In this document: piece after piece, positions 1-11,700 of the stretch
Numbering within the stretch: position 1 is the stretch's first letter
Layout: every line of letters starts with the position of its first letter
Made by a program: the position numbers and the translations under genes
The notes under the pieces: model-generated
The model's database searches: none
What the model saw: only the letters and a program-made list of their open reading frames with translations
What the model was told of the DNA's origin: nothing
Source: Mactra quadrangularis
Taxonomy: Eukaryota; Mollusca; Bivalvia; Venerida; Mactridae
NCBI GenBank assembly: GCA_025267735.1
Contig: CM046307.1
Span: 34,153,231-34,217,230, forward strand
Length of the DNA stretch: 64,000 nucleotides
Direction of reading: 5' to 3'

Positions 1-463
1 AGTAATTATAATTAAAGTTTATTCTATTAACAATTATGATATTACAACTTTTTGTAAATCAGTCAATTGGTTCAGTAGTAAATTATGATTTATATAACTC
101 GTCATAGTGTCTTCAAATACATAATTTTGTGACCTTGACCTTAATTTTTGAAAAGGTTGCACCCAAGGTCAGCACTTTTTATACGGGTTTCATAAAACTA
201 CAATGTCTTCTGAACATTTTGGTATATGTTGTAGCTTGTTACCTTTTTGGGCGACCTTTGGTAGAAAATTAGACTTCTGCTGCTCTACTATATAGGAATT
301 GGTTGACAGCCTGTTGTTGGTATTTGACTAAGATGGCATAAGACATGAAAACTATGGATGAAAATAATGCAAAGCTAATGATATGAAATTGGCGAGAGAA
401 TTTTGTTAAAAAAAACCTTGTATGGCAAATTGTGAAATTGTTGAAACAAAATGGCGGGAAAAT
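1..463. other. non-coding, inside SMAP intron 3
   Basis: AT-rich sequence downstream of SMAP exon 3 in gene orientation. I see no exon, hairpin or clear repeat boundary here; short open frames are not convincing. Confidence 0.4.
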
Positions 464-2635
464 ATGACTGGAAAATGCCAGAATACTTGCTATTGGAGAG
501 ATCCAACATACTGAAAACTTTAACATAAAAAATACAAAGGGAAATAATCCATATTTAAGCCAAGTAGAGTTGCCGTTAGTGTCTAATTCTTTCAACAGAT
601 GGTATGTAATCATTGTATGAAATTTCATAATAATCTAACCATAAATGGCAGGGATACCCAACAATTTGAAAACTTTAACACAAAAATAACAAAGGGTAAT
701 AATCCATTTTTAAGCCAGGTATAGTTGTGGTTACTGTCTAATTCTTTTCAACAGATCGCATGTAATCATTGTATGAAATTTCATAAACATCTAACCATAA
801 ATGGCAGAGATATCCAACAATTTGAAAAGGGAAAATGCCAGAATACTTGCTATTGGAGAGATCCAACATACTGAAAACTTTAACATAAAAAATACAAAGG
901 GAAATAATCCATATTTAAGCCAAGTAGAGTTGCCGTTACTGTCTAATACTTTCAACAGATGGTATGTTATCATTGTAAGAAATTTCATAATAATCTAACC
1001 ATTAATGGCAGAGATACCCAGCAATTTGAAAGCTTTAACACAAAAATAACAAAGGGAAATAATCCATTTTAAGCCAGGTAGAGTTGTGGTTACTGTCTAA
1101 TTCTTTTCAACAGATCGTATGTAATCATTGTATGAAATTTCATAAACATCTAACCATAAATGGCAGAGATATCCAACAATTTGAAAACTTTAACACAAAA
1201 ATAACAAGTAAATCTGTGAGCTAATGCTCACTAGTGATACCCCCGCCAAAATCTAAAAATATGCGACAAACAGGAAGTAGATGAGCAAGGAGCATGAAAT
1301 CGCTTTACACCATATGGGACTATGGGATGAAGCAATATAATAAGTATTAGGCTGCTACATGATAAAGTTGCTGAGAAAACTGCGACGGAAATGTTGTAAC
1401 GGACGGACGGACGCACGGACGCACAGACAAGGGTAAAACAGTATACCCCCCTCTTCTTCGAAGCAGGGGTATAACAAAGGGAAATAATCCATTATTAAGC
1501 CAGGTAGAGTAGCGGTTACTGTCTAATTCTTTGTAACAGATGATATGTAATCATTGTATGAAATTTCGTAAACATCAAACCATTAAAGGCAGAGATATCC
1601 AACAATTTGAAAACTTTAACACAAAAATAACAAAGGGAATTAATTCATTATTAAGCCAGGTAGAGTAGCGGTTACTGTCTAATTCTTTTCAACAGATGGT
1701 ATGTATTCATTGTATGAAATTTCATAAACATCTAACCATAAATAGCAGAGATATCCAACAATTTGAAAAATTTAACGCAAAAAACAAAGGGAAATAATCC
1801 ATTATTAAGCCAGGTGGAGTTGCTGTTACTGTCTAATTCTTTTCAACAGATCGTATGTAATCATGGTATGAAATTTCATAAACATCTAACCATAAATGGC
1901 AGAGATATCCAACAATTTGAAAACTTTAATGCAAAAAAAAACCAAAGGGAAATAATCCATTATTAAGCCAGGTAGAGTTGCTATTACTGTCTAATTCTTT
2001 TCAACAGATGGTATGTAATCATTGTATGAAATTTCGTTAACATATAACCAGAAATGGCAGAGATATCAAACAATTTAAAATTGAATGCAAAAATTCCAAA
2101 GGGAAATAATTCATATTTAAGCCAGGTAGAGTTGCTGTTACTGTCTAATTCTTTGCAACAGATAGTATGTAATCATTGTATGAAATTTCATAAACATTTA
2201 ACCATAAATGGCAGAGATATCCAACAATTTGAAAACTTTAACACAAAAAAACAAAGGGAAATAATCCATTTTTAAGCCAGGTAGAGTTGTGGTTACTGTC
2301 TTAATCTGTTCATCACATGGTATGTTATCATTGTATGAAGTTTCGTAAAAATCTGACAATAAATGGCAGAAATATATGCTAAATTAAAAACTTTAACGCA
2401 ATTGTTAACGACACCAGACACCTGAAATTACAAAGGGCAATAATCTATAATTAAGCAAGATAGAGTTACGGTTACTGTCTAATTCTGTTCATCACATGGT
2501 ATGTTATCATTGTATAAAGTTTCATAGAGATCTGACTTTAAATGGCAGAAATATATGGTACATTAAAAACTTTAACGCAATTGTTAACGACACCGGACGC
2601 CCGCCCGCCCGCCACCTCGTTGAAAAATCCGGCTA
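464..2635 (-). mobile_element. minisatellite-bearing, Helentron-like non-autonomous element
   Basis: On the minus strand it starts at about 2635 (TAGCCGGATTTTTC), runs through a GC-rich CGGG-type microsatellite (2590-2615), then a direct tandem array. Marker words CAAAGGGAAATAATCC recur at about 535, 690, 895, 1050, 1475, 1631, 1786, 1943, 2097, 2252 and 2431, giving a period close to 155 bp. One longer unit (690-895, 205 bp) carries a partial duplication also seen at 469-533. The layout, a short unique head, a GC-rich microsatellite and then a minisatellite, is shared with the elements at 8497, 44958 and 62175. No coding capacity. The far end is not resolved. Confidence 0.6.
1204..1473 (-). 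mobile_element. Helentron-associated (HINE-like) short element, copy 1
   Basis: A 270-bp insertion in the 155-bp array. On the minus strand it reads TATACCCC at its start and ACTTGT at its end. A 16-nt hairpin (GTGAGC-ATTA-GCTCAC, plus coordinates 1216-1231) lies 12 nt from the 3' end, with a GC-rich inverted repeat just inside. Array markers flanking it are 425 bp apart; removing 270 leaves exactly one 155-bp period, so the boundaries are exact and there is no target duplication. The insertion lies between two T residues on its own strand, as expected for Helentron-type elements. A second copy is at 53212-53512. Confidence 0.72.
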
Positions 2636-2651
2636 AAAACGTAGAATATAC

Positions 2652-2737
2652 CCATTAGCTTGAGGTCTTCTATAACTATCTGGTAAATTAGCTTCATAGG
2701 CAGCTCTAGCACGACTGTTACCAACTTCCATCATCAT
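2652..2737 (-). CDS. SMAP: SMAP exon 3
   Basis: 86-bp exon encoding MMMEVGN...RRPQANG, matching the ArfGAP segment after the zinc finger. The acceptor is TTTCAG before ATG and the donor is GTATAT after AATGG; it enters in phase 0 and leaves in phase 2. A Helentron-like minisatellite element begins about 16 nt past the donor. Confidence 0.9.
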
Positions 2738-5700
2738 CTGAAATCACACAACAAAATATATACATTTACTAGTGATTATTCTTAAACTCAGAAAAGGTCA
2801 GAGAGGCACAATAAGGAGACAGTGTGCATCAGAGGGTTGATGCTTTAATATAATTGTTTATGTATATTAAGGAGTAAAAGGGCAGGGAGAAGAGAAAATG
2901 GACAGAATGCAGCACTCTGCTACCCTGTTTTAGAATATTCAGCGCATTTATCATGTCAGTCATCACCATAGATCTTCTCAAGCATAAGTCTGAATTATCA
3001 TGTAATAGAGTCAGGGATGCAGCATTCCTATTCCTGACTTGTCTGACTTGTACATTTATGTCTGCGAACAAGTCAATATTTCTATCCCACTATGTGAACA
3101 AGTATGTATTTTAACTAAAATATCCTACATTGTACATGTTACATAGTGAATTTTGATTAAGGGCCCGTTTCATCAACACATCGCTCGCCTGTTTTTTGGC
3201 GATATATTGCCAATTTTAAATAATCTTGCCAATTGCTTTCATCAAATCGTAAATCGGCGATATCACCATTTGTTCCTCGCCATCACAAATTTTCAACGCC
3301 GATTATGTTTCATAAAAAATATATATACATTCAATCCCAAAATGATTGTTCAATGAATCTCCCCCTTTAAGATTATAAATTGAACTTATTCTATTTAGGA
3401 AATATATATACATATTATTTTTTTCATGGTACACTCTTTTTAATATTAGGTAAAAGCTAATGAATTTTCTTTTTTTAATTTGAATATCTCCATTAATCGC
3501 CTCGGCTGCATGGTTTGTTTACATCCAAAAATAACTTCTACAGATACTGTCTGACATCATCCTTATATCGTCACTAGTCATAAAATAACATAGTGTAAAT
3601 AGGTTGCCAAATTTATATTAATAAAACACTTGTGACAGTCCTGTACAAACAATTTTTTTTTACTTGTACAGTTCTGTCAATTCTAACCACTTCAACCTCT
3701 TTTCAGAGGGTTTAACATTATGATTCATTTTTTGAATGAAAATATGTTGAATTTTGTGTATGAAATCTACCATCACTGTTAACTCTTCTTCCATCCAAAC
3801 CCTGCTAGCGGCTGCGCTACTCTCTATTTTGTATGCGTCTGCAGCTTGACATACAGGTGCGCGCTCTATGACGTCATTCAATATTGGACTGGTTTTGATA
3901 TTTTACATCCCTGATTTGCAAAAAGTAGCAAAAATGTTAATGAAATGCGTTGTAAGGAAATATCGCCTAACCGCAAGTTGCGATCAGTGATGGCAATGAA
4001 CACATGCTAGCGGTTTTAATTTTTTATGAAACAGGCCCTAAGTTGATGTCTCCATGCTACAGAAATATTCAACAATGAACTATTTTTATTGTCAATTATT
4101 TATAATTATTTACAGTATGTATTTTATATTACATCATTTATATCATATCATTTTTATTTGTGTGGGTTGTCAGACCAAACAAATAATGGTAGCGAAATTT
4201 CAGACCCGAATGCTGTTAATTGCAAATGCCAAAAGTAGTCTGCTTCTTTGAAGCGGATACTTCCCTTTATATGGACATTAATGCCGAAAAAAATCAGGGG
4301 AGACCACTGCATGAAGATTGTCAAATGGACTGGTACCCTGTGAACCATAATATTAATAGGACAGGGAACCAGATTAATTGTCAAATAACAGGCGCATTAA
4401 TTTTCAAACCTGGTCAGGGAAGAAAATATAGTTCCCGATTGGTCAAAGATTTCTAATATTGTGCAATTCTGTAACATTTCCGCAAGTTACTGGTAATATA
4501 TTGAAATCATTTTGACTAAATGCACATCAATTTTGAACTCTTCAATTAAAAGGCGTTCGTCTATGGGTTAGTTTATATAACAAATTCAATTTGTCATGTG
4601 ATCAAACCACGCTGAAGAGTCAACGGAACAACCCACGGAGAAGAAAGAAAGAAGGATTGTAAATAAACTTTCATGCAATATTTATTATACATTATCGTTT
4701 GTTGGTATTATTTATTAACAAGAAATATATGAAAAGTTGATTGCACATAACAAACCAGTTTGTGACTGATAATAGTACTTATTTAAACTTAAAAAAAAAC
4801 CATGTTGACCATATTATATAAATATACTGTTATACTTGTTGTAAGATATGTTGGATATAATAATGTTGGTTTTTTTTCATGTTTAGATATAGGATACTTT
4901 TTGTATGTTTAGATAAGTTTAAATATATTGAAATGTTACATTATTTTCAGTTCATTAAAATATAAATTCATAACCCTGTGTCATTGTTTCTTGAATTAAT
5001 AGCATCTATATTACATTTATATCTCATTGTTTCCACACTGTCCTTCACCTTTCTGATATTTCAAGACCCAAACAAATTCAGCGCCTTCTGTGCTTTGATT
5101 TTCTTTCTGAGTATTGAACATCTGGGCAAGTGCATTTTGATCCCAGACAAGTTGATTTTTAGCTTTCACTTGTCAGTGGACAAGTGGAAAAAATTTGGAA
5201 TTCCACATCCCTGACAATATTTATAAATGAATGAAGACAGATATAAATGGATGAAGACATAAATGTTGAAACATTGAATCAAAATACAAATAAATATGCA
5301 GAAGTTTGTATTCTTCTTTTTATAACTTTAATGGACAGTAAAGGGTAAAAGTATCAACTAGCCAGACTATGTAAGTAATTTTCACTTGCCCAAATCAATT
5401 TTATACTAGTCCCAAGCTTTGGACTGGTGGGGTTAGGGGGATGATTGTGAAATGCAAGCATCCAAACAACTAATATTACATTAAATTGTTAACATGTTTT
5501 AGATATTGTATGATTATATTGAACTGTCCGATAGCATAATCAGGGGTCTCGCTAGGGGGCGACTCGAGCGAAGAAGTCGCATTCCGCGTCCGAACTTCAC
5601 CTGATTCCAGGACCAAAGCGAAAAAAACTTCGCCCTAATTTTTTTGACATAAAAAATCTGCAAAAAAGGGTTAAAAACATTTTCATAGTAGTATTAAAAA

Positions 5701-8700
5701 AAATACCCTAATTGACCGTCGATTTTTAATCCAGATAAGAGTTGTGAAAAATGAGACTGCCCACAGGGATTACATGCCAATTACATGTAAATTAAACTTC
5801 ATTGTCGGTCACACCCTGGGAGATTAACAAAAGGTGTCAGAAAATCGACAAGGGAGTTGTTGAGTTGCTTAACACGCTTGATAACATTCATATATACCTT
5901 AGCCTTAAGACTGGTACCTTTATTGTATTGTATGACATTTAAATATTGGTGTTCCACCAACTATAATTGTTTTGCCTCATTTTTTGTAGAGCAATTGAAA
6001 GCTCATCCACATTGGGTGTTCCTTCTTACTCACGAACAGGTATGGCATGCTTACAGTGTCTATTTTTACATTATTGTGGGGTCAAAATTAGTCTCCATTT
6101 CCCACTAAGTTTATTTTAATTGTTGTTGAATGCACTTTAACAGCAAAATAGAGAATTTTTGTCAACATACCCCCTTCCCTCTAAAATGGGTCCAACATCT
6201 TCCCTCTTAATTTGAAAATTATGCTGGCTTATCATCTTATGTAACTTTTGTTATTATACGAGGGTTGTCCCTGAAAGTTCATAGACACCTGCTTTAAAAC
6301 GAGTATTTCGCATTAGAATTAAATTAAACTTTCTGCAATTACTCACCAATGTTCTATGATCAATGATACAAAATTACAAAGTTTTCCATTTTTAAACAAT
6401 GAAATGGCACGGGTATATGTAAAGGGGATTAGAGGTGTGCGGAGCACGCCATGACATTACGTCGTGAATTTACTTCCTAAATTGCGAAGAAATGATTTTA
6501 CTGCTCTAACACGCACCTTTTTATTGTCACTAAAAAGTAATCTGTGGACCCAATGTGCACAAACACTCAATTCCAAAGTTTTGAGAGAGAATTTTATGCA
6601 CAGTTGTCTTTGAAATATCACATTATATAGAAATATCTCTTACAGTAAGGTACTTGTCAAATCAATGAAAATTCTTCATTAACATTAAATATTACTTGGT
6701 ATTCTTGAAAGTAAATTGTCTGTAGTTTCAACTCTACCAGGGTCCAAATTTAAGCTCGCATACTCGCAAAATGCGAGTGAAATTTGCTGAATGCGAGTAG
6801 GAAAAAAATCAACTTGCAATTTTTAGCAAGTGGCTGTAAAAATTACCGAAATCGCCACTAAATATACGCACCGTTCGTCATTTGTTTACGCGGACGAACT
6901 TTGGGGAAAAATTAAATTCTGGCGATAAAAAAATCATTTTCTGTTCGCCCGACGGGCAAGTAAAATATTTTCTGGCGTTTAACAACGTATTTCACGATGT
7001 GTAATCAGTTAATATATGCTGTGCGTAAACGGTGTATAACATATTAATTTTAAGTTGTAATCTTGACTTATTACATAACAAATCACCATGTACATCGGGA
7101 GTCTATAATTTAATTGTTTGCAGCAATTGAAATCAATGCTTATCCTTTGTTTGGTGACAAACATGTGTTTGCAATTGTTAACGGAAATTTGTCTTAACAA
7201 CCTAAGATAAGATGTGTGTCGTCATTTTTTCACACTTTGTTGATGTTTGATAGCGTAACAAATCATTATTGCAATGTCTCATTGTGTTATTACAGAGTCT
7301 AATTAAATTGTTATTTAGAACGAATTCATAAAACAAGCGTGACCTAGTTTTTTAATTGTTGACTCAAATAATGACTGGTTTTGAAAATACTTGATATCGG
7401 CGATCGCAGGAAATCGAATTTTCTTTGATTATTTTACAATGACCCTCGTAACAGGGATGAGCCGAGAGGGCGATTCGCCCTTTGCGTAAAATCTTCGCTC
7501 TATTAGCACATCAAAGCGAAAAACGAAGTCGCCGACATTTTCGGAAAATCAATGAAACAAATTATGACCCAATTATGACAGTCTTCGAGACCTCGATTTA
7601 ACGACGGATGGAAGGTATCTTACATCCGCATTTCTTATGTAATCGACTTATCAACTACGCAGGAGTTGTGCTGTTAGTATACAAGCTTCAAAAGCCGATA
7701 ATTAGTGACTCGTTTGTTTATTGATGCCCCCTGTGTATATTGTCACCTTTAAGATCAACCAGTGTCCGCTTAAAAATCAATAGTGCTATATGTCGGCCCG
7801 ATAAGATTGATATCGTAATTAAACGATTGAAATTAACAAACACGTGTCAAACTGTGAAGTAGATAAAGCTTTTTGGATGTTTGCCGTTAAATTGATAATT
7901 GTATTTAATTATGAGCGAGTTGTGAGGCAGTTAGAAAAAGACATAATTAGCAGTTACTCGCCATTCGAAGACTGACACTGTAGACACTCTAATGAGAATA
8001 AGGGTGGCAAATGTAAATTTTTCTGAATTTGAACCAAGACCAGCTGTGAGGCGGTGGTGGTTAGGTGGGAAGAGGCAAAAGAGGCCTCACACCCTTGCAT
8101 ATGGCCCAAAAAATTAATGTTAAATAAATACAAGTTCAATGCTGAACAATGTTGTTTTATTTTTTACATGAAGGTACATTTTCATTTTTGCCAGTAGTTT
8201 TTTCATTTTGCCAGTGGAAAAAAAATCCACTGGCAAAAAATTGCTAGTGAGAAAATCAGTTAAATTTGGACCCTGACTCTACCCTCATGAAATTGCTTGT
8301 ACCATTTGAATACAAGAGTGCGAGAAACACTTTGCCCCTTGCTGTTTGAATTAATAAATTTCATCGTCTCTCCAGGCATTTTCCCAAACTCCATGCAAAA
8401 TTTAACTAACACACAATGCTCCGCCCAAATGTCTGACGTCGTCATTTTTGGCGTGTTTTCATCCATGACAAATTGACAATAGTTACGCTCACTTTTTAGC
8501 TCGACTTTACGAAGTAATGTAGAGCTCTCCTACTCGCCCCGGCGTCGGCGTCCACATTTCTGATTAAAGTTTTTGTGCAGTAAAATACTTTCTTCTATAT
8601 CTTTGTTATTTCTTAAGATATTACCTTCAAACTTTAAATATATGTTCCTTACTATCAACCACATCTCATGTGACAAGGTCCATAACTCCAAACACATTTT

Positions 8701-11700
8701 TTTAAGAATTATCTCCCCTTGAACTGATTGAAGTTTTTGTGCACAGATTAAAGTTTTTGTGCAGTAAAATACTTTCTTCTGTATCTTTGTTATTTCTTGA
8801 GATATTAACTTCAAACTTTAAATATATGTTCCTTTCTATCAACCACATCTCACGTGACATGGTCCATAACTCCGAATGCATTTTTTTTCAGAATTATCTC
8901 CCCTTGAACTTAGAATTTTCTTTAAAAAATGTTTGATTTTACTGCAACTGTTTTATTTCTTTAGGTATTGATTTCAAACTTTAAATATATGTTCCTTATT
9001 ATCAACCACATCTCATGTGACCAGGGATGGGGCCAATTAATTGCTCGAACAATTAATTGCCAATTAATTACTGTGTAGAAAACAATGGTAATTGTAATTA
9101 ATTATTTTATCAAAAAATGGAAAACAATGGTAATTATAATTAATTACTTAGGAAATTTAGGCAATAATTAATTGATTTCAATTATTTTTCAATTACTTCA
9201 TCATACATTTGCATATGTTTCATTAAATGGGACTTAATTTCCATTTAACTGGCCCCCTCTTTTCTGTTTTTCACACCTTTCACACCTTTTGAATTGGTTC
9301 TTGACTGTCATAACAATAGTATTTGAAACATGAAATCTATAGCTAATTGATTGATAACCCTGCATGGTGTTATAGTAAAAGATTAAATTGTCTGACTGGT
9401 CACTGACAGTTGAGCATTGAGATGATCATCTTGAATACACTTGAGTCATTATCACCTTATGACTAAGGTTATGAGATAATGGACCACTCCGAGTGTGACC
9501 TTTATCATTTGAATAACAATACATTTACCCACAAATATAAGCATGTGCTCTTTTGTTAACATCTTGTTTGTGGGACAAAAATGTAACTGTAAATCTTTGT
9601 TAAGTATGCTAATAAGTTAGGACATGGAAAGGTCCATCCACTAATCAAGAACTACTGAATTCACTAACCATTTACAAGTGATTTTATAACTAAGAATTAT
9701 AGGGAAAAAAATCTTATCTTCTAATTAGTGATTTAAAGGTAACGACAATAATTAATACATGTCAGTAACTGGAATTTCATTTTTTGCCTAAATATGTCAT
9801 TGAAATAATTAATTAATAATTAATTGTTTATGTAAATAATGGTAATTGTAATTAATTATTGTCCTTACTCAGGGTAATTAACAATAAATTATAATTACTG
9901 AGGTTGAGGATAATGGTAATTATAATTAATTACTTTGCAAGTAATTGACCCCATCCCTGCATGTGACAAGGTTCATAACTCCGTATACATTATTTTCAAA
10001 GTTATCCCCCTTGAACTTATAGTTTTCTTTTATAAGTATTTGTTTTTACTGCAACTGTTTTATTTCTTTAGGTATTGACTTTAAATATATGTTCCTTATT
10101 ATCAACCACATCTCATGTGACAAGGTTCATAACTCCAAATATATTTTTTCAGAATTATCTCCCCTTGAAATTAGAGTTTTCTTTAAAAAATGTTTGTTTT
10201 TACTGCAACTGTTTTATTTCTTCAGGTATTGACTTCAAACTTTAGATATATGTTCCTTATTATCAACCACATCTCATGTGACAAGATTCATAACTCCTTA
10301 TACATTTTTTCAGAGTTATCCCCCTTGAACTTATAGTTTTCTATTTTTTTATTTTTTTTCTTTGAATTTGTTAAGGTTATATTTTCAAATTTTAAAATAT
10401 GTATGTTCCTTATCATCAACCACATCTCCTGTGACAAACACTTACTAAGTCGAGCATGCTGTCTCCTCTGACAGCTCTTGTTTATTTCTAAGGCGATAAC
10501 GTTCAATTCATAACAATATGACGTCGGCGTGTAGCGTCACCTCATGGGGTGTTTATAATCACATTACCTGCGATTTTAAGTGGTAAAATACACAAAGGAA
10601 GAAGACGCATGAGACTGGCAAATATCCCTAGTTTTGACGTGCTCCGGGTACCCCTATGCAAGGTTGCCACGGAAATGATCACACGAGTGCCGATATCAAT
10701 TTTATGTTTTTATCGTAATAAAGCTATTCAATTATGATCAAGGGGCGTTCAACATAAAAAATAGCTTAAAAAATTGATTTAACAAAGATACAGCGGTTGT
10801 CTACGAACTTTCCGGACAAGCCTCGTAGACTAGTACACTTCACTTTTATTCAATTTTTATGTTTGTTTGTAATATGTACATGACATAGTTTCTAACTTTA
10901 CATACCTGGGGATAGTTTTTACTTCAGGTGGATCATTAAGTACAGTCCGAAGTACATTATCTAGTCAGGCTAATAAGGCAATGTTTACTTTAAATAAATA
11001 CTTGTACAACTTTACATAATTATATATCGCCAAAATATAAGCTTGAACTTTTTGATAAACTTATATTACAGGTACGTATCTTGAATTATTGTTGCGAAGA
11101 GTGTGGTTTTTCAAATAACTTATCAATAGAAAGAGTTCATTCAAATTTTGTAAACTTATTTTGGGTGTTAGGAAAAGCACACAGAATGATTGTATGTATG
11201 GAGAACTAGGATGTGTCTTTTAAAACTATTGTTTAACTGCTGCGGGCAGTCTCACTTTTCACAACTCTTATCTGGATTACCAATCGTCAGTCAATAAGGT
11301 TACTATATTTTAGTCTAATATGAAAAAATGCGCTTATTTTTGAAAACTTTTTTTGCCACTTTCAATATTTTTTTCACCATTTGTGGAATTGGCGAATTGC
11401 AGGGGAAACCCTGAAGATATTAAACAAGCCTGATTACCGCTATCTGTTCTGGAGTCCATGTATCCAAATTGACCGATTTCACTTTTGAAATATGTACTCC
11501 TAAGTTCCTATGGATTCCAGCACATCTAATACAAAGAAATATTCCCAAATTCCAGGATGCCCATCTTGGACCTGAAAAACAAATAAAATATGTACAGGCC
11601 TCCTAGTTGGTTTATTGGTTGTACGATAAATTAAGTTTGATGATTTGAATGTTTGACGAGTTGACTGTAAACCATTCCAAGCTATCCAGCTTCATTAGGC

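Larger units (their letters stand above)
6259..10825 (-). mobile_element. mariner-family transposon, interrupted by nested elements
   Basis: Terminal inverted repeats CGAGGGTTGTCCCTGAAAGT (6259) and ACTTTCCGGACAAGCCTCG (ending 10825), flanked by TA at 6257-6258 and 10826-10827. A mariner transposase N-terminus lies at 8466-8260 on the minus strand. Removing the inserted hAT (6739-8275) and the Helentron-like element (8497-10481) leaves about 1.05 kb, less than the ~1.3 kb of an intact mariner, so the copy also carries deletions. It lies in SMAP intron 2. Confidence 0.8.
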
